This document shows positions 30,001-42,200 of a stretch of DNA of 64,000 nt, one piece after another. This stretch comes from Pipra filicauda (lineage: Eukaryota > Chordata > Aves > Passeriformes > Pipridae). Position 1 is the first letter of the stretch; every line of letters begins with the position of its first letter. Made by a program: the position numbers and the translations under genes. Below the pieces are notes generated by a model. That model saw nothing but the letters and a program-made list of their open reading frames with translations, made no database searches and had not been told where the DNA came from. The stretch covers positions 434,001 to 498,000 of the forward strand of contig NW_024104529.1 of the NCBI RefSeq assembly GCF_003945595.2, in the 5' to 3' direction.

Positions 30001-33000
30001 CATTCTGTGTTTCAGGAAAGGAGAGAAGCCAAGATCAGCAAAAAATAAGGAAATTAAGCTGGAGGAATATTTTGAAATGACCCCATCCTCACCAACACTC
30101 CTCCAAAGTACAACTTTCCAGCCCCTCCTCACCAGACGTGCAGGACTGAAGAGACTTGACTTGGGCCACCTGGCAATGACTCAGCAAGTGCTCTCTCTTT
30201 CACAGACCAATCATAATCCAGATTTTAAACCATCATTTGATTGAAGAGCCCTGTTCCCCTAGCAAAAAAGTAAAACCATGGTGAGTCAACCCAAATAATA
30301 AGTCAGTAGTGTCTGCTTAAGTCACCTGCAGTGCAGCCTAACTTCAATCATTTCAGCATTTGTATCAGCTACATGGCTGTTCAGAACACTCAAAAAGATC
30401 TTCATACAGATGCAGTATTACATGCAATACTTTGCTGAGTCACAGGTGTATGCATTTTAACATACAGATGCTTAAGTTTCCCTCAAAGCATTTAATTCCA
30501 CATCTATTCTTCCAAAACTTGCTTTTCCAAACAAGTATAGTATCACCAGACATCAAATGGTCATGTTATGGGCTATTCTGAACACGTATTTCCTTATTCA
30601 ACGGAAAGCAGAAATTATAGTAAGTGAATAAATATCATTAACTCAACTGCAACAGAAGATCCCTGCATTACAGGTGGACACATTTACTGGTTACAGTAAA
30701 CACAACCGTCAAAGGTATTTGAGCCAGTTTTCAACTACTTCATTCAGGCCACGGTCCAGAGACATTTCTCCTGGAAACAGTGCCAGTTTAAGCTGCTCCC
30801 ACCCTCAGCCATTTGTCTGGGATTGATCCCACACCACCTCCTCAGCCTCAGTACAACTGCCTGGAGTGCCATATGGTGAATGGATCAGGAAACTGCTCAG
30901 GGTTAAAAAAAAATTAAGCCAGCAGTGCCACCAAGAGAAATGTCTGTGGAACCACAGTCTCCAAAACTTCTAAAAACATAGCCACAGGAGGGTTAAGCTA
31001 AAAGCTTTGACACTTACCCTTCATCTTTTGTGCCCATGAAGCTCTGAACAGGGTACATGAGTTAGCTCAAAGGCAGCTGCTGCACGTACATGGAGGCAAC
31101 TTCCCCAGGAGCAGATCAAGTTGCTCCATTCCACTTAATTCTGAAAAGTAGCAACAGCTGCTACAAGTAAAATAAAAATATTTTTAAGAAAATTACTAGA
31201 AAGCAAAACCCAGCAAAATCCCTGAGGCTCCTCTGGTTCCCCTGCTCTCATTCCATCTCACAACATGACAGTTGATGTTATTCCCGTGTACCACTAACAA
31301 TACTAACTTTCTGGGGGAATCAATATAATGAAGCAACACAGCATCAGTTTAGCTCGGAATTCTTCACCGTTTTCCAAGAACAAGCTGAGTCCAAGCAGAG
31401 CAGGCCTCAGTCCTTACCCAGCAGGGTGAGGAGGGCAAACATCCCTGTAGGAAAACCGAGCGGGGATGCCCAAAGTACAACAGTGGGCAAGCACAGCATG
31501 TCACAGGGGTGCCTCCTCCCACACAAACACCTTATTGCCAACTCCAGGTGAACCTCTCAGATCGTCAGCACTTCTTTTCAGCAAAAGCAGCAGCAGTTAC
31601 TGAGCCCAACTGAAAGGGAAAGTCAAGCCTGATGATCCCAGCAGAGATTCAAGATCGCTGAGGAACTAAGCAGCTCTACAATTCACTGATGGCAGGATTA
31701 GAAGAAGGCTGAGCTTATTTTTGGACAAATTTCAGAAGTACCACTTTTACAATTGGCTCAGTTTGACGTTACACAAGAGTTCTGCTGCTCTCACGCAGGT
31801 TTAGAGGTCCTGGTACGTGCATAGCAAGAACAGCTTCTTATAATACGGTTACTCATTCTTTACAACTCTTTATGATGGCTATGCCATGTCTTTTTGAGAC
31901 AGCTCCAAAGATTCACACAGAGTTCTGGAAAAAGAAAAGTCTGAGGTAATGCAAATGTGGAATAATATATTATTTGTATGCACGGTATATAAAAGGCAAA
32001 AGCAAATGCTTTTTTGATTAAGAAAATATCTGATATATCTTTCTTAGAGCCTCTTGAAAGATTTAAGTACAGGATCAAACCTTCCTTTTTCCAGATTTTG
32101 TTCACTGTTGCTTACTTTGCAACTATGCAGCAAATTAATTAAGTGATTAATCCCTAGCTTGGGACACGTGAATTCTCTTTGCAATCTTCACATTCAAATA
32201 AACTTCACTCAAAATCCATCAGTGCAAGTATATTTACTTCTCGATCTACATAATATTTTTCTTTTTGTACAAAAGCAAAGAGGAGGGAAGGGCAGAGTAT
32301 AAAGCACTGAATCCTTGCAGTCAATTCTGTAGGAACACTCCTGTGTTTGATCTCTTTGTCCAATTACTATGACAGAGATCCTCCTTCCTGAACACTGACT
32401 GAACTGACCGTGGCAGACAGATGAGGCGACATTCACAGGCACAGGATGACAAGCTCAATTTGACTAGAAACACTGAAAGGAAATAGGAAGTTTTCTTTAC
32501 TGCTGAACCAAGAAAAGATTGCCCAGCTGACGTGCCCCCAAACCTACAAGACTCCTGTTGGCATCGACGCTGATACAGAACAGCAGAAACAATGAAGATT
32601 GTCTGAATCCCTGTTGCATTTTGAGCTTCTCCCACTCCTTTCAAACCAACTTCAAAACACAGCACAAAACACATCCTACAACAACATTCCTTCATTCAGA
32701 GGTAGCAGTGATGTGATAAACTCTGGCATGTTTTTAGCATCGTCCCCAATAGCTGGAGTAAATAACGTGACAGGCTCCTCACTAACAACCTGCTCTTCAT
32801 CTTTAACCCAGATGCTGCTACAGGAACATGTAGCATTTTTAAATTTCATTAACCAACAACAACCTATGCACAACTAGTTTAGAGCACATTTGTCTGTTTA
32901 CTTTCTACAATAATTTTACTATTTTTCTGCATCTTCCAGTTTATTTCAAGGCTAAAGAGCCAAAGCTGCAGAGCACATACTTCTAAAATAAGGAATGGAC

Positions 33001-34796
33001 AAAAAAGTTTCACTTTTAAACAGATTAGCTCAAATGTGTTCAAAAAATTAACACTACCTTCGGGGAAGGGAAACAGAGGACAACATGCAACACACTGCAC
33101 TGAAAATCAATATATGGCAGAAACCAAGTGCAACCCACAGAAGTGCCATTCTGTGCCCTATGACAAAGCCAGACCACATTCAGAAAATTTGGGAATGCAG
33201 AAGCAGGAAGACTAAAACAACTACAGGTCGTAAAAAGACTAGGTAAGAGCAGCTCAACACACAGCCAAGGCAAATTTAACTTCATCTTGCAGTGAGAAAC
33301 TATCAGCACATGGAGTACCGGTCTAAAGTATCTTATTTTCAAGTTATCAGACATGTTTTGAAATTATTTTCATATTAACTGTAAAAGTACTGGCAAGTTT
33401 CCATTACATTTTGTGAACTTCCACTTTACCATTAAGTGAAGGCAAATTCAATTAAAATAGACAAAATCTGCTGCTATTCTCTTCAAATGGTTTTACCAGA
33501 CATACTGAATTTTTAACAATTCCCTGTTTGTAAATTACCAAAAATGAGATACCAAAAAAACACCATTCAGAAAAGCATCAATGTATTGTTTCCAGCACTA
33601 TATCTTACTAGCTTTACTGTAAATAAAATAATAATTAAAAAAACCAAACAGCTGCTTCAAACTCTCATTAATATTCAGGTTTTTATGAATAACATCTAGC
33701 ATTGTGATTTATTGCCACAATATATTTCCCTATGCACAATTACTAAATATTACATCTGCCCATTACAAGACATTAAAGACTACCAACTCAGTTCCTGATT
33801 TTGTCTTCTAATCCACTGACATCATGGCAGGAAAATTTGTGCATCAATGAACATGAACTTACAAATCACCCCAACTTTTTTACTGAGAGTTGCACATTAG
33901 ATGTTCAAAAGCTTATTTCCATTTTCTCTTTCATGTGGTGAAAATATACAACTGAATACATGCCTATCTTCAATATACAACTGCAGGACCATGAAAAGTC
34001 ACTGAACTTTGAGGTGAAATTTTAATAATTTGATTTATATTTTAATAATTACACCTCTAAATAATAATTTTTAAAGCACAGTAGAGAAAAACACCTCTGC
34101 CATCACCATGTCAAATCTTTTCAGGAGTGATTACAGAGTTTGCAACCTGTGGCCCACAAAGCAATTATTAAGGGACAGTGAAGACCAGGGAGATCATATG
34201 GCATTGACCATATTGACCATTTCCTCTTGGCCATTTCTTTATTTGTCCAGAGTTATCACTGCAATCAGAGCAGCACTCAGGCTTTTCCAGGCAGTCAGCA
34301 GTAAGGAAAAACATAGTTCCCAGCTTCCTTTAATAACACCAGTTGTTAAGCTGAAAAATAGTTATGAATTCTCTCAACAGCTAGTGAAACACATACACAT
34401 ATATACACATGAACACCTAAGTATATGAAACTTTAGTCCTTGTTATTTTTATTTTAAATAAATGCTTTGCATGCATCAGGAATGTCCAAGAAAGAAGAAT
34501 CAAGAGGTCTAACTATAAAGTTGTGACTAAGAATGTGGAAATCAGCAAGAAAACTCCTGGATTAAATGTTATACATTACACATATTGTACCTGTGTATCA
34601 GGTGTTTACAACATCTGCAAACCTTACAGGATAACTAAGAAAGAGGTAAATCCTGGCATAGAGGATGTGCATGGCATGGCGAGAGCATTGTTCTTCCAGG
34701 AGACCAACAGCACTCTCAACCACTGCCAGTTGTTCTCACCATACTCCCCACTAGTGGTAAATTATTAGGAAAGCTGAGAAAGGCAAAATTTCCATA

Positions 34797-34816
34797 AAAT
34801 AAATAAATAAATAAAT
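34797..34816. repeat. (AAAT)5 microsatellite
   Basis: Five perfect AAAT units within JMJD1C intron 1, followed shortly by a G-run near 34825. Confidence 0.9.
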
Positions 34817-35617
34817 GCATTTGGGGGGGGGAACCACACAAAAAAGAGACTACGTATCCTCCATGCTGCAATCATGGAAAGTATAAGGAAAGACTCATTT
34901 AATATACTTTCATGTAGTAGGAGAGATCTATCTAGACAACTGAGTACTTTTCTACCTTTTCTTACCAGGACAATAATTTCAGCTATGATAATAATCATTA
35001 ATTTAGCTATGAAAATACAATCACGAAACAAATTTAGCAGCAATTGAAAACTGGACTCTTGATTTCCCTGCTCCCAGGCTGAGAGCAGCCAGTCCATCCT
35101 TCAGGCCTGGAGTTCCTGATTTAAGGAGTAGCTCTGTTTCCAGCAGGACTAATGAAGGTTGGTTTCCTGTGGATTTGCTCCTGCAAGCCCTGTGGCCACT
35201 TAACCTTAATTACAACCATTGCCTCTAAGCTTGCTGTGTCTCCTCGAGCTCCTGCACCCTGTAAAACTCCCCATTTGCCCATCTGTTCCCCTATTCCCAC
35301 ACTCAGGCTTGCTCTCACACCTTTGTTAACACCCAGCTCTTTGTCGTGCCCTCAAACCCGCCTTCACATCCCATCAGCTCCATCCCCTCCCCTCCCTGAG
35401 TGGTGCCAAGCAGGAGGCAGCACCAGCTGTGACTGGGTTGAAGCTGGGTGCACCCAGCTGGAGATCCTTCTGCACCTCTAGGAGTGCACCAAATGCCATG
35501 ACCTCCTCGTCTTCATGGTTTTTTGAGAAGAGGGCTCTCGGATGACAACTTCCACAGAGCAGGAGAAGGTAGCCTTTCTCAAACCTCTCCCTGTTCTTGA
35601 AGTGGTTGAAGTTGACT

Positions 35618-35630
35618 GGGGGGGGGGGGG
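35618..35630. repeat. G13 homopolymer
   Basis: Thirteen uninterrupted G residues on the plus strand in JMJD1C intron 1. It follows a C-rich segment at about 35200..35400, where the minus strand carries several G-runs. Prone to slippage and sequencing error. Confidence 0.9.
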
Positions 35631-37689
35631 CTTCACACTTATTAAGAAAAGATACAAAGCCACTGTAAAGTATACTTCCTTCCAAAGCCAGGATTAAAAG
35701 GTAACTCAGTTCCAGCCAGCTGCAAATGACACTGAAAATGCTGCCTGCTGCCCTCCTCTTGTGCTGTGGTTCAGGGCAGCTCCTGTATTTCTCCACCATC
35801 CATCCCATTCAGGGGGAGCAGGAAGACACAAAATTGACAAAAAGTCAATTCCCACATTTTTATGCTGCACCCCGTGGGCAGCAATGAAACTGTCAGCAGG
35901 AATTACCGTTCCACTCCAGTGACAGGGAGCAGAAGGGTCTGGAGCTTTTCACAGAGATGGCCACCTCAAAACAAAAGCCATGGGAGGATAAGAGCAGCAC
36001 TCACCCCAGCTAGGACAGCACACGTGGAACAGGACTACCAGAAAAGAGTCCTTGTGCTTTGCTGGGGGCAGGGGAAGGATACTCATTGTAGCAAATATCA
36101 ACTAGCAAGAAGATAATTACAAATGGACAATGAGAGACTAACACACAGAAACTACCTGTTGCTAAAAGAAACCTTATCATTTTTGACTCTACCCACTCCC
36201 TTTGTGATTTATACTGGTTTGTGCCTTGGGGACAGAGAACAGGTGACATGAAAACCAAATACTCCACCTTAAAGGGGGCAATGACGCTCCAGTAGTTAAA
36301 TACTAGTCTGGGACTTAGACCTAGATAGTATTTCCAAACCTTCCCAGGCTTCCAGCACTCCTAAGAGTACATCTCCACAGCATAATGCAGCGCTGTGTAG
36401 CCAGCCTGAATACCAGCAGGAACATGACCATGGTAGCACTGCACTGCACCCAGGCTGGAGTGCAGCTGGAGCATCCATCCTGCTTCTCAGGTCGTTTGGA
36501 TCTATCCAAATGGCGCTCCACCACGACACGTAAGCACACCCTTAGTCATCCTGCCTCAGAAACCAGCTGTGACATGACAGTTCTTCCTTAAATTACCAAA
36601 AATTGTAAGGAAAGAGCATCTGAAGAGATAAACACTCAGATACCAAAGTTAGGAAGAACAGCAAGTTCCGTATACCACCCATTAAACATACCAGATACAG
36701 CCCCTGAATACCTCCATTTAGCACCCTCTCTCTTTATGTCAGCTCTGCCCTTAGAGTTTACAAATTATGGCTCTGGCTTGTAAGTGTTAGTAAATACCTC
36801 CTTAGACCTTACTCAGTGTTTCCATACTTGTATACAGATACTAGAGAATACTACCCTGCAAGAGTAACATCCAAAATACGTTCTAAAAATAAAGCATTCT
36901 AGATGATTCTCACATATAGCCAAAGGTTGGAAACATAAACCATGCCATAAAGAAGGGCATGAACAGGATGCTACTTGAATTATAGCTCGAGAATGGGGAG
37001 AAAAAAAACAACAAAAACAACATACAAAAAACCCCCACCAAAACCCTAACCCTCGCTAATAGTAAAAAAGTAGCATCTCAAGTGCCACATTCTGTTTCTA
37101 AAACAAAGCTTAAAGCCTGAGACGAATAAAACCAGGAATTCTTAATTTTGTGATTCACACTTCTCGAACTAAGCAATCGATAATCTCCACAACCAGGCAA
37201 TTGTTTGCTTGATGAGTTGGTAAAAAAAGGCAACATTCCACCCCGATCCTTGTCGGGCTGTGAACGCCGCCCCTTTGCCAGCAGCAATATGGATTGCCCA
37301 GCGCAGTCCGGTGATTCCTTTTTTCAGCCTACGTAATGCCCATTTACATAGTCATGGTATTTTTAAATGTGCTTTCAGAAGCACTAAATAACACAAAAAT
37401 ATGGAAGGAGACAAGCACAGCAGCAACACGGCACTCCTGTGACTGCGGAATTCACGAACAAAATACCGACCAAGTCCGGGGAGCACAATAAAACTCCATT
37501 TTCCAGATTATGCATTCAGAACGCCAACCCAAGGAAATCCTGGCCGTGTTTCCCTCCTACAGCGAGGCTGTGTCTGAGCACAACAGAGCATATCCTGGCT
37601 CCTTCGCTAACCTCCACGCACATTCCTACACCCCTTAGGAAAACAGTGACAGCGGACATGAAAGCGAGGGAAACAATGACATTCTTTTA

Positions 37690-38660
37690 ATAACAACGTT
37701 CACCAGCGCGCCGGACCCGCTCGGTCCGCGCTACGCGGCGGCAGCTCCTGCAGTGCCCCGGACCAGCCGCATTCCCCCCGCCGCCCCGGGGGCTGCCCCG
37801 CCGGCCCCGGTCCCGGCCCCGGCCCCCCGCGGATGCCTGGCCGGGGCTCGGGGGCGGAGGGGCCGCAGTCCCGCGGGGAGCCCGCCCGGCGCCGCCGCCG
37901 CGACCCCCGGCCCCGCAGCGCGCCCGGGGCTGTGCCGCGCCGGGCCCGCCGCCCCCCCGGCCCGGCTCTTACCGCCAGCTCGGGGCTGTGCGAGTCCCGC
38001 TGGGATACGGCGCGGATGACCCCGGCCCGCCAGCGCCCGCTCTCCGGCGGCTCCTCGCCGCCCAGGCACAGGAACCGCTTCCCCACCAGCTCCGGCCGCG
38101 TCTCCACCGCCATGGCCGCCGCCGCGCAGGCACCGCACCAGCCGCCGAGCCCGCCGCTCTAGGGACCGCGCATGGCGGGCGCGGGGCGGGGACGGGCGCG
38201 GGGCTGCGGGGCTCGGCAGGGTCGGGGCCCCTCGGCCGCCGCCACAGCCCGACACAAACAGGAGCGAGGGGCGGGGGCGGCCGGGGGCGCGCGCTCCCTC
38301 CTCCCTGCCCACCCGCCTCCTCCCTCCCGCGCGCGCCCGCCGCGCTGCGGCCCCGACCACTCCGCCCACGCAGCCCCACTGCCATGGAGACCGGCGCCGC
38401 GCGCCGTCTTCCTCCGCCGGGAGCGCGGGGCGAGCGGCCGCCGCCGCAAAGAGTCCGCGGCCGCCGCGGGGACACCGGGGACCCGCCCCCCCCCCTCCGG
38501 GGACTCGTCCCGCCGCCCCCCTGCCCGGCCCTGGCCGGGCGAGCGTGGCCCTCACCTGCCGCCCGCGCGCCCCCGGGAAGCAACCCCGCGGTGACGTGAC
38601 ACTGGCGGGGTACCCCCTCCGTGCCTCCGGTGCCTCTGCGGGAATTCGGGCACAGCCCCT
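37690..38660 (-). promoter_or_regulatory. JMJD1C: CpG island / promoter region of JMJD1C
   Basis: GC content and CpG density rise abruptly here against AT-rich flanks, and the JMJD1C start codon sits inside. Several GC-box (Sp1/KLF-type) strings are visible, for example GGGGCGGGGAC at 38183..38193, GAGGGGCGGGGGCGG at 38266..38280 and CTCCGCCCACGC near 38360. A CRE-like TGACGTGA lies at 38592..38599 on the upstream side. No TATA box is visible near the start, as expected for a CpG-island promoter. The transcription start cannot be fixed from sequence; it is probably between 38114 and about 38600. A plus-strand divergent transcript is also possible from such an island. Confidence 0.85.
37973..38113 (-). 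CDS. JMJD1C: JMJD1C coding exon 1 (N-terminus of a KDM3-family JmjC protein)
   Basis: First coding exon of JMJD1C (TRIP8/KDM3C), a large nuclear JmjC-domain protein of the KDM3 group linked to chromatin regulation and nuclear receptor co-activation. The 47 codons begin MAVETRPELVGKRFLCL and contain RWRAGVIRAVSQRDS, the conserved W-x-x-G-x-I-R-A-V-S segment of KDM3 N-termini. They end in PELA, directly before a consensus donor (GCG|GTAAGA) at phase 0; family members continue with VYVEFDD in the next exon, which is outside the window. The ATG has a good Kozak context (G at -3, G at +4). Human JMJD1C starts almost identically but, as I remember it, is about nine residues longer between LGG and RWRAG. 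The catalytic JmjC domain and zinc finger are near the C-terminus and not present here. The open frame past the donor is chance read-through. Confidence 0.93.
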
Positions 38661-38744
38661 CCGGGGTGTCTCCCCTGGGTGGGAGAAACGGCTGAACACC
38701 CACGTCGGGCTCGCCCACACCCTGCTTAGGGCACCGCTCCGGGA

Positions 38745-39090
38745 GCGCATTAATGTGTGTGAGTGTCTGAAAGGAGGTGCCAAGACCGTGGACCAGGCTC
38801 GGTTCGGTGATGCCCAGAGACAGGACAGGAAGCAACAAGCAGAAACTGCCGCACAGCGAAGTTCCACCTGAACATGAGGGAGAAGTTCTTTACCGTGCAG
38901 TGACCGAGCACTGGAACAGTGCTGGAACAACCGGAGAGGCTATGGAGTCTCCCTCACTGGAGATATCCCAGAACTGGCTGGACACAATCCTGTGCCATGT
39001 ACTCTGGAATGACCCTGCTGGAGCAGGGAGGTGGGACCAGATGACCTGCTGTGGTCCTTTCCATCTTGAGCCATTCTATGATTTGGTGAG
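38745..39090 (+). mobile_element. CR1 LINE 3'-end fragment, 5'-truncated
   Basis: The segment matches the 3' end of avian CR1 consensus sequences known to me. It runs from ATTAATGTG..CTGAAAGGAGGTG through GAAGTTCCACCTGAACATGAGG, GAGAAGTTCTTTACCGTG, GAGCACTGGAACAGTGCTGG, GGAGTCTCCCTCACTGGAGATAT and GACCAGATGACCTGCTGTGG to a final CCATTCTATGATTTGGTGAG. It is truncated at its 5' end, as most CR1 copies are, and retains no usable ORF. Divergence from consensus looks moderate. It begins only about 100 bases beyond the JMJD1C CpG island, about 630 bases upstream of the JMJD1C ATG, in the opposite orientation to that gene. Confidence 0.92.
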
Positions 39091-39235
39091 AGTTGAGGCT
39101 GGCAAGGGTATCCCAGGAGCCAGGCACCAGGACATTGAAGTCCCAGCCCTCCAGGGTATTGGAGAGCCAGGACCAGGTCTGCCATCTACAGCACCTTCTC
39201 CCCCCAGGTCAGCATATTAGGAGTTCAGCAAAGAT

Positions 39236-39261
39236 ATCCATCCATCCATCCATCCATCCAT
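39236..39261. repeat. (ATCC)6 microsatellite
   Basis: Six perfect ATCC units plus two bases, about 150 bases past the CR1 3' end. It is probably independent of the CR1, whose own tail repeat is a different short unit. Confidence 0.93.
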
Positions 39262-42200
39262 TTTTCCCTACTGCAAACAAGGCCATGGACTCAGTGGGAA
39301 TTTGACATCACTTTAGTCCCTCAGAAGCTTTTATAGACAGAACACTTCAGACCTAGAAGACTTTATTGGATACTGCTGAATGCCAGCAAACAGGATAACC
39401 GAGCAGTGAGCTCAGAGACTCATACAGGCTTCAGCTGAGAGCCTGGGCTGTATCTCCCAAGGAGGCCATGCAGCCCTGTGCTATCAGTCTGTTGTTCTTT
39501 CCATGGAGCCCGTGGTCAGGCTGTAGTAATGCCATGTTTGCATATCAAGAGTTTTTCCTTCATGTTATCTGGAGGTGTAGCTTTCCTGAACTTCTGCCTG
39601 CCTTTACTAGGACGCCTGCCCTCAAGAGAGCGAGTTAATGATCTCTCATCTAGCACTAAAAGCAAATTTGAACAGTGCATTTTTTGCAAAATAGATTATG
39701 AGGCAAAAGCAATAAATCAAGAGTGCCAACTTCGCACATTCCCATGTATTTCAGTGGAACAAATAACTTCTGGTACAAGAGAAGGTAATTATAGCAGAAA
39801 ACAAACAAACAAAAAAGAAATCAATTCATCATGCACAAGTTTGCTCACAGTATTAGAATAAGTTCCAAGATGTAACATTTATACCTGAACCTACAGGTGC
39901 CTGGCATCCCATGGCAGCAGGCCAGGGATACATGGAGGTGTGTTCCCGAGAAGCTGCAGGAGCAGCCACAGTGCATTTGAGCTAAATGAGATCTTCATCC
40001 ACATTCCAGGGTAATGCTACAACCAACAGATGAGTACTGCAATCGTGCAGAAGGAGCAAAAGTTTAAGAACAGGGCAGTTATTCATAAAGGGCATACAAA
40101 GAAGTTACAAGAATTACTAAATAAGTATTAATCATATCAAAATTCTTGTATCAGATTCCCTCTTGTTTAACCAAGTAGTAATTTGAGATATTACTGAATT
40201 CTACAATTAAGTAGATTACATTAGTGTGCAACAAAATGTAAAATATGCCAAAAGAAGCCAATTTACATGATTCTGATAGACTGAACCTGTGAATTCATCG
40301 CAGAATAACAAAATATTAAGAGTCGAGTATTTTTAATTTGTTCCAAAAATTCGTATCAAAGCGCTGACACCAGAATCACATTTTAGTACAGATTAGAATT
40401 CACTAAAGGCTATTGTTCAATGCTGAACCATTTTACAGTTCTTACTGAAAATATCAGTAAGATGTAGTAATATTGACATGTAGGTGTAAATTCCCATGGT
40501 CAGCTGTCAGTTCCCAGATGCCAAGTGAGAAGGGCAGGACCTTTGCTTTGCTCCACACAACACTCCTGAGCTAGATCAGGAGAACACAGCTCAAGGGAAA
40601 GTGTTGGTGAATTGTCAGGGCAGCATCACTCCCCAGTAACTCCACATCTCAGCTCTTCTCTCTTTCACTTATTCAGCTTGGAGCAGCTTCTGTTACCACA
40701 GAGGTGCTTTAGGAAGGTCAAAATATTCAGGTGGATCAGTGTACATGAGACCCACAAGTCGCTGAATAAGTGTTTTCCACCTTCGGCCTCCATTCATTTA
40801 TCCATTTCTTCTTTGCTGCTTCCTTCTCTCCTGGTTTCTCTGCAAAGTGCTGTAAACTGGAAGAGCACTAAATGCTCTGTTTGTGGACAAGTCATCTTGG
40901 AGCCTCTGTCTGCAACAGAACACAAAGTCATGATGCTGTGGAGCAGGGCCTGAAAATAGCTTAGATGTTAACTTTTAAACAGTCTGTGCTCTGTCACACT
41001 TTAGCAGGACTTCTTCCTTTCTCCGAAGCCTTTGCAGGTGTCAAACCAATACATTAATTCCTTTTTCAAAGCAACACCTTCCCTATTTCCTTGATAAATA
41101 TATGGAATACTTGAATGGAAAATTCAAAGCACCAAAATTCACAGGATCGGAAGAATTAGGGATAGTATGAACTGATGCATCTTCCAAAGAAAGTGTCATA
41201 AGGAAGCCTCTAAAAAGATCAGAGGAATTATCCTTTTGGAGCTCAGGAGCAACACTCAGAGCCACATGCCCATGGGCAACAACAAAACAGAGCTGACACC
41301 TTCAGGCTAGAGAAGTCCACAGAAAAATAAAGAAAAACAGCTCTAGACTGAGCCCCAGGGAAGGAGAACTCCCCTTGGGAAATGGACAAACTCCCCCCTT
41401 GCACTCCTACGTGGCCCCAGTGCAGCTCTGGCAGTAAACACAGTGACTGATAATTCACCCACCAAGATTTCCTGGTCAAGTAAAAAAGTCCAGCCATTCC
41501 ACCAAAGGAAAGCCGACCCTGATGCTGGGAATGACCTGCTGGGATCATCCTCTCACCCGAGCTGCACATCAAACACGTTAACCACCTGAGCACACCTGAA
41601 AGAGGAACCTTGGCACAAAGGCACGGGAATGGGAAGCTGGGGGAAATAAGTCTCAGTCCTCTATCCCTCCAAGCATCAAGAAAAGCTATTTCCATGATTT
41701 CAAAAATCTCTACATCTTCCATCTCTTGCTATAATTGAAAAAAACATTGATGGTGCTGTTTATGCCTCCAACAAATGGCTCCTGTGGCTATAGACCCTGC
41801 TTCAGTGGATATGAAATCACCTGAAAAGGCTGTATTAACAGTATCCTTTAAATCCTACAGCTTGCTAAATAAAGGGGGAGGGGTTTTTTTCCCCAAATAT
41901 TTTCAGTCCCACTTCCCCGAAAGTATACACATTGGGCAGTTGCAAAATCAAGATCTTTACTGAGAGCTTTTTCTGACTTCCAGGTTGAAATCAGCACAGC
42001 CTGTATTGGCAGTGAATGCACCTTCTCCATACAGATAAATGCCACATTTTGAAATGGTTATTTCCACTTTGCAGGAAGGAAAATTGAGAAAGGTAAAATG
42101 ACTTGTCACTGTCACAACTCTTAAGCAGAATTGATATTGAGCTAGTTCTTCCTAAAATATGTCCTGTACACTTCTAGATCTATTTTACCTTTCCTTGAGA

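Larger units (their letters stand above)
1..37972 (-). other. JMJD1C: JMJD1C intron 1 (partial, 3' part outside window)
   Basis: This is the first intron of JMJD1C, read on the minus strand from the GT donor at 37972..37971; its acceptor and exon 2 are not recognisable and presumably lie beyond position 1. No peptide matching later KDM3-family exons was seen in either strand. Contents: mostly unique AT-rich DNA. About 2690..2960, 10010..10110, 30720..30900 and 31380..31560 are somewhat GC-richer without recognisable identity. 28240..29010 and 33360..34080 are notably AT-rich. Many A-runs of 10 or more bases lie on the plus strand (T-runs on the transcribed sense strand). Simple repeats are listed separately. 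No CR1, LTR or DNA transposon could be recognised by eye, though old degraded copies could be missed. A very long first intron is usual for this gene in vertebrates. Confidence 0.85.

Noticed and set aside
31986..31996. TATATAAAAGG box on the plus strand inside JMJD1C intron 1
   Set aside because: No CCAAT, GC box or exon-like sequence accompanies it, and one or two such strings are expected by chance in this window.
36440..36475. CAGGCTGGAGTGCAG string resembling a primate Alu
   Set aside because: Only about 15 bases match and the flanks are unlike Alu; the rest of the window is avian in character, so this is coincidence and not contamination.
37040..37056. Telomere-like CCCTAACCCT
   Set aside because: Fewer than two full repeat units, well within chance; no interstitial telomeric array.
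37731..38930. 399-codon minus-strand ORF across the CpG island
   Set aside because: It is in a different frame from the JMJD1C exon, extends into the upstream CR1, and is Ala/Gly/Pro/Arg-rich as GC-rich DNA produces by chance.
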